Origin: an uncultured Lachnospiraceae bacterium
GTDB lineage: Bacteria; Bacillota; Clostridia; Lachnospirales; Lachnospiraceae
Reading direction: 5' to 3'
NCBI GenBank assembly: GCA_947625995.1
Contig: CANQQN010000132.1
Coordinates: forward strand, 1-5,291
DNA: 5,291 nt
Both the position numbers and the translations under genes were made by a program. Shown here one piece after another: positions 1-5,291 of this stretch (positions within the stretch are counted from its first letter, which is position 1; the number at the start of each line of letters is the position of its first letter). The notes under the pieces were generated by a model, which was not told the origin of the DNA, ran no database searches, and saw nothing but the letters and a program-made list of their open reading frames with translations.

Positions 1-653
1 GGATGGGCGCTGCCCGTCATGGCGGACAATACCCCGGCAAACGCCATACCAAGGAGCATCGCGCCGGCAATGCCGCCAATGCCCCCTTCAATGGATTTCT
101 TCGGGCTCAGCTTCGGCGCCATCTTGTGATTCCCCACAGTCTTGCCTGTGAGCATGCCAACGCAGTAGGCAAAGGTATCACAGCCCCAGCTGCAGAAAAA
201 GATCAGGCACACCAGCGCACCGCCGCCCTCCAACATCCTTGTGCGGTAGATAAAGGAAAGCATCACCGCCACATAAAAAAAGCCGAAAAAAGCCAATATT
301 ATCTGCTCTGCTTTATATTTTGGAAAAGTAAACACGTAAACGCCCAAAAGCACCACAAGGAGCGCCATGGCATACAGCCATTTGATTTCCGCATAGGGCA
401 TGCCAAGCAGGGGCGTCACGCCGCCGGCCGCCGGGGCGTCAAACTGCCGCAGAAGCAGATAATATCCCGCCACGGCGATATACACGATCACCGCCGGAAG
501 GGAAAAGGACATTTGGTGCGTGCGGTACAATTCTCCCAATCCTATCACCGACAAACCGAGCAACGTCACTAACAGGATATCACCACCGGCGCCAATTGTC
601 AAAACTGCGGCAATCACAAGAAAAATACCGCTGATGAGCCTTGTCTTAAACAT
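1..653 (-). CDS. cdsA: Phosphatidate cytidylyltransferase (CDP-diacylglycerol synthase), 5' part, runs off the window
   Basis: This integral membrane enzyme condenses CTP with phosphatidic acid to give CDP-diacylglycerol, the precursor of bacterial phospholipids. The frame opens with ATG at 653 and stays open to the window edge, giving 217 residues of a family usually about 260-285 long. It starts MFKTRLISGI and shows several hydrophobic segments (roughly residues 6-40, 52-67, 93-110, 116-135, 143-156 and 190-210). Residues 159-193 carry the family pattern DTFAY, G..TGK, K.AP.LSPKKSIEG, GG, which I recognise as CdsA. The C-terminal signature with its conserved Asp residues lies outside the window, so intactness cannot be judged. 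The start is well fixed: AAGGAGG (660-666) precedes ATG by 6 nt, and ATG overlaps the uppS stop by 8 nt, so translation is probably coupled to uppS. The call is very likely correct; only the end is unseen. Confidence 0.93.
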   Translation of the reverse strand, partial: MFKTRLISGIFLVIAAVLTIGAGGDILLVTLLGLSVIGLGELYRTHQMSFSLPAVIVYIAVAGYYLLLRQFDAPAAGGVTPLLGMPYAEIKWLYAMALLVVLLGVYVFTFPKYKAEQIILAFFGFFYVAVMLSFIYRTRMLEGGGALVCLIFFCSWGCDTFAYCVGMLTGKTVGNHKMAPKLSPKKSIEGGIGGIAGAMLLGMAFAGVLSAMTGSAH

Positions 654-1350
654 CTGTATCCTCCTTCACGCCTCCGAAACGGCGGTCTCTTTTGTTGTAG
701 TAGGCAACCGCGTCCTCCAGATCTTTGGCAGTAAACGCGGGCCATGGAATATCGGTAAAATAAAATTCCGCGTAGGCCAGCTGCCACAAAAGATAGTTGG
801 ACAGCCGCATCTCCCCGCTTGTGCGGATCAGCAGATCCGGATCCGGCAACCCTTTTGTATCTAAATAGGAGGAAAACAGTTCTTCCGTGATCTCTTCCGG
901 TTTCACGTTGTCCGCAGCCATCTTTTTCACAGCCCGGACGATCTCATCCCTGCCGCCATAGTTGATGGCAATGGTAAAATTCAGCCCGTCATATTCCTTA
1001 GAAGATTCCTCAAGCTCATGGATCCGTTTCTGGGTAGCTTCATCCAGCCTGCTGATGTCACCGATCACCCTGCATTTCATATTGTTCTTCTTTGCGGTGC
1101 GCAGACAGGTCTTCATGTATCCGTGGAGCAGGTTCATCAGCGCATCCACCTCTTCTTTCGGGCGGTTCCAGTTCTCTGTGGAAAAGGCGTACATCGTCAC
1201 ATATCTGATACCCATATCATGGGCGGCGGACAGAATATTTTCCACATTCTTCGCCCCCTGCACATGGCCGTAATTTCTCGGCATCCCCTTGCCCTTTGCC
1301 CATCTTCCGTTTCCATCCAAAATGATTGCAACATGCTGCGGAATGTTCAT
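646..1350 (-). CDS. uppS: Undecaprenyl diphosphate synthase (cis-prenyltransferase)
   Basis: This cytosolic enzyme adds eight isopentenyl units in cis to farnesyl diphosphate, making the C55 lipid carrier for peptidoglycan and other wall polymers. From ATG at 1350 the protein has 234 residues (E. coli has about 253). Motifs in order are HVAIILDGNGRWA (6-18, with the catalytic Asp12), GH..GAK (about 28-34), YAFSTENWNRP (54-64), NYGGR (130-134), RTSGE.RLSN (176-185), WP.F (203-206) and RRFGG (223-227). This is a complete family set. The start is not certain. TTG at 1362 and GTG at 1359 are in frame and add 3-4 residues, with AAAGAG close before TTG. ATG at 1350 is preferred because GGTGAT precedes it and homologues begin a few residues before HVAII. 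The gene follows frr after 103 nt and overlaps cdsA by 8 nt. Confidence 0.95.
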   Translation of the reverse strand: MNIPQHVAIILDGNGRWAKGKGMPRNYGHVQGAKNVENILSAAHDMGIRYVTMYAFSTENWNRPKEEVDALMNLLHGYMKTCLRTAKKNNMKCRVIGDISRLDEATQKRIHELEESSKEYDGLNFTIAINYGGRDEIVRAVKKMAADNVKPEEITEELFSSYLDTKGLPDPDLLIRTSGEMRLSNYLLWQLAYAEFYFTDIPWPAFTAKDLEDAVAYYNKRDRRFGGVKEDTDV

Positions 1351-1375
1351 TCTTATCACCAATATCTCTTTCTCA

Positions 1376-1407
1376 CTTTACTATACGAAAAATAGCTGCT
1401 TTACTAT
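1376..1407 (-). repeat. Pair of 9-bp direct repeats in the frr-uppS gap
   Basis: The 103-nt gap between frr and uppS holds two exact copies of ATAGTAAAG (minus-strand reading) at 1376-1384 and 1399-1407, 23 bp apart start to start. The downstream copy includes TATAGT, which resembles a -10 box, but no convincing -35 lies at the right distance. The pair could be a protein site, a weak internal promoter region or chance. Nothing else structured is visible in this gap, and no terminator hairpin is seen, so frr-uppS readthrough is expected. Confidence 0.3.
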
Positions 1408-1453
1408 CAGGCGCAAACCCGGCCCCAATAATAAAACAGCCATTCCCTTCTCT

Positions 1454-2011
1454 TTAAACTGTTAAGATTTCCTTTGATTTTTCCTCAATGGCCTTGTCTA
1501 TATCCTTGACAAAATTATCTGTCATTTTCTGCACTTTTTCTTCGAGTTCCTTGATCTCATCCTCCGAGACGTCAGAGTTCTTCCCCAGCTTTTTCAATGA
1601 GTCGTTGGCATCTCGGCGGATATTTCTTACTGCGACCTTCGCGTTTTCTCCCTTTTTCCTGACCTCTTTGACAAGATCCTTTCTGCGCTCCTCCGTCAGT
1701 TCAGGGAATACCAGCCGGATCAGCCTGCCGTCGTTTGTGGGAGTGATTCCCACATCGGAAGCAAGGATCGCTTTTTCAATGGTCTTTACCATATTGGCCT
1801 CCCATGGCTGGATCTGGATCATCCGCGCCTCCGGCACCGTCACGTTGGCTACCTGCTGGATCGGCGTCGGTGTTCCGTAATAATCCACGCGGATACGGTC
1901 CAACACATGGGGATTCGCGCGTCCCGCCCGGATCGTCATCAGTTCCGACTCCAGATTGGCGTAGGTTTTTTTCATCTTTCCTTCAAACTGCTGTAATCTT
2001 TCATCCATCAT
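1454..2011 (-). CDS. frr: Ribosome recycling factor
   Basis: RRF acts with EF-G to split the post-termination ribosome and release mRNA and tRNA. The protein has 185 residues, the standard family length. Domain I helical sequence is at both ends (residues 1-30 and about 105-185, lysine- and glutamate-rich), and the smaller domain II lies between. Recognisable family stretches are TIRAGRANP (about 26-34), DYYGTPTPIQQVANV (about 43-57), VPEARMIQIQPWE (about 59-71) and NDGRLIRLVFPELTEERRKDLVK. No expected part is missing. AGGAGGGG stands 3 nt before ATG 2011 (its AGGAGG core 5 nt before); a second ATG follows at 2008, so the start may shift by one codon. The gene lies 25 nt after pyrH, matching the widespread pyrH-frr pair, and is very probably cotranscribed with it. 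Confidence 0.97.
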   Translation of the reverse strand: MMDERLQQFEGKMKKTYANLESELMTIRAGRANPHVLDRIRVDYYGTPTPIQQVANVTVPEARMIQIQPWEANMVKTIEKAILASDVGITPTNDGRLIRLVFPELTEERRKDLVKEVRKKGENAKVAVRNIRRDANDSLKKLGKNSDVSEDEIKELEEKVQKMTDNFVKDIDKAIEEKSKEILTV

Positions 2012-2036
2012 TATCCCCTCCTGCTATAATCTTATT

Positions 2037-2732
2037 TTATACCACGACTTCCGTGCCGCAGCGCTCTCCTCTCGCCGCTCTTATGATACTGTTTTCCTCC
2101 TGAAGGGCAAACACCTTCAGGGGCATTTTATTTTCCATGCACAGAATGGTGGCCACAAGATCCATGACCTGAAGCTTCTCATCCAGCACCTGCTGAATAG
2201 AGACCGTATCGTATTTTTTGGCCTTGGGATTGATCTTGGGATCGCTGTCGTAGACTCCGTCCACTGCCTTCGCCATGAGAATAGCCTCCGCCTCAACCTC
2301 AATAGCCCGAAGCGCCGTGGCTGTATCCGTGGAAAAGTAAGGATGCCCTGTTCCTCCCGCGAAGAATACTACCTTTCCCGCCTCCAAAGCCTTCACCGCG
2401 GCATCCTTAGAAAACAATTCCGTAAACGCTCCGCAGGCAAAGGGAGTAAACACCTGTGTCTCCATCCCCGCATACCGAAAGATCTCGGACACATAAATAC
2501 AGTTCATCACCGTAGCCAGCATGCCGATCTGATCCGCCTTTGTGCGGTCGATGGTCTCGCTGGTACGGCCCCGCCAGAAATTACCGCCACCAATGACGAC
2601 GCTCACCTGCACATGGGTATCCACAAGCTGCTTCACCTGCTTTGCCACCCCCATTACCGTGGCCTCGTCAAATCCTGTTTTTTTGTCTCCCGCAAGGGCT
2701 TCCCCGCTTAATTTCAGCAATACTCTTTTCAT
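2037..2732 (-). CDS. pyrH: UMP kinase (bacterial amino-acid-kinase family)
   Basis: PyrH phosphorylates UMP to UDP with ATP, feeding UTP, CTP and UDP-sugar synthesis. In bacteria it is a hexamer regulated by GTP and UTP. The 231-residue product is full length. Using the numbering that includes the extra first Met, motifs are K8-LSGEAL (ATP phosphate site), GGGNFWRGR (49-57), ADQIGMLATVMN (67-78, with the UMP-contacting Asp68), GGTGHPYFSTDTA (127-139), LMAKAVDGVYDSDP (153-166) and MDLVA (191-195). Two ATG codons stand side by side at 2735 and 2732. The ribosome site GAGG ends 3 nt before the first and 6 nt before the second, so I prefer 2732, which gives the common MKRVLLKLSGE start. The gene lies 46 nt after the deacetylase stop without an intervening terminator and 25 nt before frr. 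Confidence 0.97.
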   Translation of the reverse strand: MKRVLLKLSGEALAGDKKTGFDEATVMGVAKQVKQLVDTHVQVSVVIGGGNFWRGRTSETIDRTKADQIGMLATVMNCIYVSEIFRYAGMETQVFTPFACGAFTELFSKDAAVKALEAGKVVFFAGGTGHPYFSTDTATALRAIEVEAEAILMAKAVDGVYDSDPKINPKAKKYDTVSIQQVLDEKLQVMDLVATILCMENKMPLKVFALQEENSIIRAARGERCGTEVVV

Positions 2733-2778
2733 CATACACCTCTTACAGCCTTTGCTGCCCGTTTTCTGTTTCCCGTTG

Positions 2779-3744
2779 TCAATCCGCTATGGTGTGGTGC
2801 ACCGGAGGCGTATCCGCAGTGATCACGCCGAAAGTAAGCCCCTTGTCAATACAAGACTGAATCACAGCCGGAAGCACATCCACCGTCGTATTGTGATCCA
2901 CCGCGTCATGCATGAGCACCACGCTCTGCTGTTTTTTCCCAAGTCCTGCTTCAAGGCCGGCCAAAAGTGTCTCCACCGGCCTGTCAGGGCCTTCGCCGTC
3001 GGTGGTGTCAACGTTCCAGTCAAAATAGACGATGCCCCTCTCCGCAAGTACGTCCGCAAAGGACTGCATGGGTAGCTTCCGTACGGACAGCCTGTTGGAA
3101 CTGCCGCCGGGGAACCGATATACCATAGGCTTTTTGCCTGTGACCCGCTGGACGAGAGACTGGATCTGATCCAGATCAGCGGTAAAATTCTCTATAGAAG
3201 CATAAATCTTCTCATAATCGTGACTGTAGGAATGCATGGCGATCTCGTGGCCTGCGTCGGCTATTTTTTGATAGCGGGCTATGCTTTCGGCATCCTCCCG
3301 TCCGTTGACAAAAAAAGTCGCCTTTACCTTATATTGATCCAATATGGCCAGAATACGCTCTGTGTTTTTGCTTGGTCCGTCGTCAAAAGTCAGATAGACA
3401 TATTTTGTATCGCCCGGTACAGGGGTTTGCGCTGCCGCCGCCGTCTCCGCCGGCTGCTTGGAAGGCTCGGCAGTCTGCGGCGGTTCTTCCGATTGCGCCG
3501 GAGGTTCCGTCTGTCCTTCATCCGCATTTTTTTCCGACGTATCGCTCTTTTTCCCTGCTTGGGCGTTGGTAGCCTCCATCTGCTGTTTCTGGACTTTTGC
3601 CTCCTTGATCTCGTTGATCTGCCTTTGCAGGGAACCCATCTTAAACATAAAAAAGATGTTCAGAATCAACAAGATCGCGGCGATCACAAAAGACGCCAGC
3701 ATCATCAATTCTAATTTTCTTCTTTTTCTGGAACCGTTGCCCAT
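2779..3744 (-). CDS. Membrane-anchored polysaccharide (peptidoglycan-type) deacetylase, NodB domain
   Basis: This is a carbohydrate esterase family 4 enzyme that removes N-acetyl groups from a cell-envelope polysaccharide. Peptidoglycan GlcNAc or MurNAc is the likely substrate, though sequence alone does not settle it. The 321 residues divide into a basic N-terminus (GSRKRRK), one membrane helix (about 14-34), a short charged, possibly coiled-coil stretch (36-57), a Pro/Glu/Gln/Ala-rich linker (about 60-112) and a NodB domain (115-315). All NodB motifs are present: TFDDGP (119-124, Asp121 base, Asp122 metal), HSYSH (171-175, two metal His), RFPGG (210-214), DWN (242-244) and LMHD (277-280, His279). 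The basic residues before the helix predict N-in topology with the enzyme outside. GGAGG (3755-3759) is 10 nt before ATG. It follows its own promoter and leads into pyrH after 43-46 nt. It looks intact and active. Confidence 0.93.
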   Translation of the reverse strand: MGNGSRKRRKLELMMLASFVIAAILLILNIFFMFKMGSLQRQINEIKEAKVQKQQMEATNAQAGKKSDTSEKNADEGQTEPPAQSEEPPQTAEPSKQPAETAAAAQTPVPGDTKYVYLTFDDGPSKNTERILAILDQYKVKATFFVNGREDAESIARYQKIADAGHEIAMHSYSHDYEKIYASIENFTADLDQIQSLVQRVTGKKPMVYRFPGGSSNRLSVRKLPMQSFADVLAERGIVYFDWNVDTTDGEGPDRPVETLLAGLEAGLGKKQQSVVLMHDAVDHNTTVDVLPAVIQSCIDKGLTFGVITADTPPVHHTIAD

Positions 3745-3762
3745 ACTCTCTGTGCCTCCATA

Positions 3763-3779
3763 ACAGTATCAAATACTGT
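3763..3779 (-). promoter_or_regulatory. Perfect 7-3-7 inverted repeat just before the deacetylase ribosome site
   Basis: ACAGTAT and ATACTGT flank a 3-nt loop, and the structure ends 3 nt before the GGAGG of the deacetylase gene. In DNA it is an operator-like dyad; in RNA it is a small A/U-rich hairpin beside the ribosome site. There is no following U run, so it is not a terminator. It contains ATTTGATAC, which is repeated exactly across the -10 box upstream (3858-3866). Function is not known. Confidence 0.45.
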
Positions 3780-3791
3780 ATTTTATCCTGC

Positions 3792-3814
3792 CAGCCGTAT
3801 AGAAAAACGGGCTG
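3792..3814 (-). promoter_or_regulatory. Hairpin in the deacetylase leader
   Basis: On the minus strand CAGCC-C-GT pairs with ACGGCTG around an 8-nt loop (TTTTCTAT), a 7-bp stem with one bulged C. It lies midway between the predicted transcription start (about 3848) and the ribosome site. It does not match any riboswitch class I can recall. It may be a simple leader stem or chance. Confidence 0.3.
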
Positions 3815-3854
3815 ATACCGACGCGCTTTCCCAGTTTCCAACTCCTTTGAAAGA

Positions 3855-3883
3855 ATTGTATCAAATTTCGGGCAAAATAGCAA
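3855..3883 (-). promoter_or_regulatory. Sigma-A (sigma-70-type) promoter for the deacetylase-pyrH unit
   Basis: The -35 box TTGCTA (3878-3883) and the -10 box TACAAT (3855-3860) are separated by exactly 17 bp, with an AT-rich surrounding. Transcription would start near 3848, leaving a leader of about 104 nt before the ATG at 3744. It is the only clear promoter I see in the window, so it probably drives the deacetylase and, by readthrough, pyrH-frr-uppS-cdsA. Confidence 0.68.
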
Positions 3884-3885
3884 GG

Positions 3886-3916
3886 TTGTTCCACAAATTT
3901 AATTTATGTGTAACAA
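3886..3916. promoter_or_regulatory. 31-bp dyad symmetry upstream of the -35 box, candidate operator
   Basis: The arms TTGTTcCACA (3886-3895) and TGTGtAACAA (3907-3916) are reverse complements at 9 of 10 positions and surround an AT-rich 11-bp centre. The dyad ends 3 bp before the -35 box of the deacetylase promoter, a usual place for an activator or regulator site. No U tract follows on either strand, so it is unlikely to be the trpA terminator. Each arm also resembles a DnaA box (TTWTNCACA) with one mismatch. The regulator is unidentified. Confidence 0.5.
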
Positions 3917-3965
3917 TTCTCCCGAAGCTTCCCAAAAACTGCTTTTTTCAATAAATTTATCGGGT

Positions 3966-4742
3966 TTATACGCCGGCGACCGCCTCTTTCATAGCCTTCA
4001 CATAGTCGGATACTGCCGGTACGCTGTCCTCTCCGTACTGCGCCACCATCTTCACAATGGCGCTGCCCACAATGGCGCCGTCGGAGACTGCCGCCATCTT
4101 TGCCGCCTGCTGCGGCGTGGAGATCCCGAACCCAACGGCGCAGGGGATATCCGTTGCCTGCCGCACCAGCGATACCATGGACGCGATATCCGTTTTGATC
4201 TCCGAGCGAACGCCGGTGACCCCAAGGGAGGACACACAGTACACAAAGCCTTTTGCATTCTCCGCGATCTTCAGAATACGCTCCTTTGAGGTAGGGGCGA
4301 TCAGGGAGATCAGGTCAATACCGTAAGCCGCGCAGTCCGGCGCCAGTTCTTCCTTTTCCTCAAAGGGAAGGTCCGGCACGATCAGGCCGTCGATCCCCGT
4401 CTCTTGGCAACGCTTCATAAAACGTTCCTTGCCATATGTGTAAATGGGATTGATGTAGGTAAGAAATACAAGGGGCACCTTCACGATCTGCCGCACCTGT
4501 GCCACCATCTCAAACAGCTTGTCGGTGGTGCAGCCCGCCGCCAGCGCCCGTTCGTTGGCTTCCTGGATCACAGGGCCTTCGGCAATGGGATCCGAAAAGG
4601 GCAGTCCGATCTCGATCAGATCGGCCCCCGCCTGCTCCATGGCAATGATCAGCTTTTTTGTCGTCTCCAGAGAAGGATCTCCGCCGGTAACAAAGGGAAT
4701 AAACGCTTTCCCGTTCTTGAACGCTTCCGGTATTCTACTCAT
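3966..4742 (-). CDS. trpA: Tryptophan synthase alpha chain
   Basis: TrpA cleaves indole-3-glycerol phosphate to indole and glyceraldehyde-3-phosphate and passes indole through a tunnel to TrpB. It is a cytosolic TIM barrel of 258 residues, a normal length. Visible landmarks are FIPFVTGGDP (14-23), the catalytic Glu44 in DLIEIGLPFSDP (41-52), IAEGPVIQ (53-60), the loop-6 region SSLGVTGVR and the phosphate-binding GFGIS and VGSAIV. The second catalytic position, Asp60 in E. coli (PLADGP), is Glu55 here (PIAEGP), a conservative change that may be usual for this lineage. The start is ATG at 4742 rather than an upstream in-frame ATG at 4856, because homology begins at MSRIPEAF and a G-rich ribosome site (GGGGGG) lies 9 nt before it. 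The gene overlaps trpB by 8 nt, and 221 bp follow before the next gene. Confidence 0.97.
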   Translation of the reverse strand: MSRIPEAFKNGKAFIPFVTGGDPSLETTKKLIIAMEQAGADLIEIGLPFSDPIAEGPVIQEANERALAAGCTTDKLFEMVAQVRQIVKVPLVFLTYINPIYTYGKERFMKRCQETGIDGLIVPDLPFEEKEELAPDCAAYGIDLISLIAPTSKERILKIAENAKGFVYCVSSLGVTGVRSEIKTDIASMVSLVRQATDIPCAVGFGISTPQQAAKMAAVSDGAIVGSAIVKMVAQYGEDSVPAVSDYVKAMKEAVAGV

Positions 4743-5291
4743 AGATTTCAACCCCCCTGTATCTTGCAATAGCCGCCACGTCCTTGTCGCCGCGGCCGGA
4801 AATATTGATGACAATGATCTGGTCCTTACCCATGCTGCCGGCGATCTTTCTCGCATAAGCTACCGCATGGGCGCTCTCTACTGCCGGGATGATGCCCTCG
4901 GTCCTTGACAGATATTCAAATGCGGACACCGCTTCCTCGTCGGTAATAGGCACATAAGTAGCCCTGCCGGTGTCGTGGAGCATGGCGTGCTCCGGCCCGA
5001 TGCCCGGATAATCCAGCCCTGCGGAGATCGAGTACACCGGCGCGATCTGTCCGTACTCATCCTGACAGAACAGGGATTTCATGCCGTGGAAGATCCCTTC
5101 GCTGCCGTTGGCAATGGTGGCGGCGTTTTTCGGATTGTCTACGCCAAGACCCGCCGCTTCACAGCCAATAAGCTTTACAGACTGATCGGGAATAAATTCA
5201 TAAAACGCACCCATAGCGTTGCTGCCGCCGCCCACGCAGGCGATGACAGCGTCGGGAAGCTTGCCTTCCTTCTCCATCAGCTGTTCTTTGA
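4735..5291 (-). CDS. trpB: Tryptophan synthase beta chain, C-terminal part, start outside the window
   Basis: TrpB is the PLP enzyme that joins indole with L-serine to make L-tryptophan. The last 184 complete codons are visible; the family has about 390-400 residues, so roughly 210 N-terminal residues, including the PLP-binding lysine, are off the window. The visible part begins KEQLMEKEGKLPDAVIACVG and continues with GGGSN (the PLP phosphate loop), YSISAGLDYPGIGPEHA, ATYVPITDEEA, EGIIPAVESAHA (with the conserved Glu) and the terminal NISGRGDKD, whose Ser contacts the PLP ring nitrogen. The Met at 5277 is internal and not a start. The frame is open to the edge, ends with TAG at 4735 and overlaps trpA by 8 nt, as expected for subunits made in equal amounts. 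Confidence 0.97.
   Translation of the reverse strand, partial: KEQLMEKEGKLPDAVIACVGGGSNAMGAFYEFIPDQSVKLIGCEAAGLGVDNPKNAATIANGSEGIFHGMKSLFCQDEYGQIAPVYSISAGLDYPGIGPEHAMLHDTGRATYVPITDEEAVSAFEYLSRTEGIIPAVESAHAVAYARKIAGSMGKDQIIVINISGRGDKDVAAIARYRGVEIYE

Noticed and set aside
3..572. Long plus-strand open frame opposite cdsA, and similar plus-strand frames across the window
   Set aside because: They are antisense shadows of well-recognised minus-strand genes. Their products are rich in His, Arg and Gln with no family motifs.
1390..1445. 20-codon frame starting ATG-GCT after frr
   Set aside because: The purine-rich site directly touches the ATG with no usable spacing, and the short hydrophobic product shows no recognisable features.
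2742..2753. CAGC-AAAG-GCTG mini-hairpin between the deacetylase and pyrH
   Set aside because: A 4-bp stem without a U tract is too weak to be a terminator, and such stems are common by chance.
3641..3883. Open frame of up to 80 codons across the leader and the start of the deacetylase gene
   Set aside because: Its TTG start overlaps the -35 box, so it cannot be on the predicted transcript. The later TTG at 3841 directly abuts AAAGGAG with no spacing, and the product overlaps the deacetylase in another frame and resembles nothing I know.
3886..3916. Rex or CRP operator assignment for the 31-bp dyad
   Set aside because: TTGTT...AACAA recalls Rex, but the Rex site is about 18 bp with TTAA next to the arms. 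The TGTG and CACA elements face the wrong way for CRP (TGTGA-N6-TCACA).
3939..3954. AAAAA-AGCAG-TTTTT stem after trpA as an intrinsic terminator
   Set aside because: The stem is only A-T pairs, and the T run is part of the stem and followed by GGG, so it lacks the GC stem plus U tract. I do not see a convincing trp terminator.

Overview
The window is a chromosomal housekeeping segment. All seven recognisable genes are on the minus strand, so in transcription order they run from high to low coordinate: trpB (3' part), trpA, a membrane-anchored polysaccharide deacetylase, pyrH, frr, uppS and cdsA (5' part). The pyrH-frr-uppS-cdsA order, strong AGGAGG-type ribosome binding sites and the protein wording (for example the CdsA, UMP kinase and NodB-domain motifs) suggest a Bacillota member of the Clostridia, most likely Lachnospiraceae-like. 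That placement is inference from gene style, not from a search.

Region 3966-5291 is the end of a tryptophan operon. TrpB and TrpA form the alpha2-beta2 tryptophan synthase. Their reading frames overlap by 8 nt (4735-4742), which fits translational coupling and 1:1 synthesis. Nothing after the trpA stop looks like a good intrinsic terminator.

Region 3745-3965 (221 bp) has no gene but is the most structured non-coding DNA here. Going downstream, it holds a 31-bp dyad (3886-3916), a good sigma-A-type promoter (-35 TTGCTA, 17-bp spacer, -10 TACAAT, at 3855-3883) and a roughly 100-nt untranslated leader. The leader has two hairpins, one a perfect 7-3-7 inverted repeat only 3 nt before the Shine-Dalgarno sequence of the deacetylase gene.

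Region 1-3744 reads as one transcription unit. It encodes an extracytoplasmic NodB-family deacetylase (probably a peptidoglycan GlcNAc or MurNAc deacetylase), UMP kinase (UDP-sugar and pyrimidine supply), ribosome recycling factor, undecaprenyl diphosphate synthase (lipid carrier for wall synthesis) and CDP-diacylglycerol synthase (phospholipids). Gaps are short (43, 25 and 103 nt), and uppS and cdsA overlap by 8 nt. The unit links nucleotide supply, translation and envelope synthesis. The deacetylase and trp genes sit where rpsB-tsf are often found upstream of pyrH.

I found no mobile element, CRISPR array, RNA gene or clearly novel multi-gene system. The observations most worth checking are the dyad and leader structure before the deacetylase, the unusual neighbour of pyrH, and a Glu in place of the catalytic Asp in TrpA.
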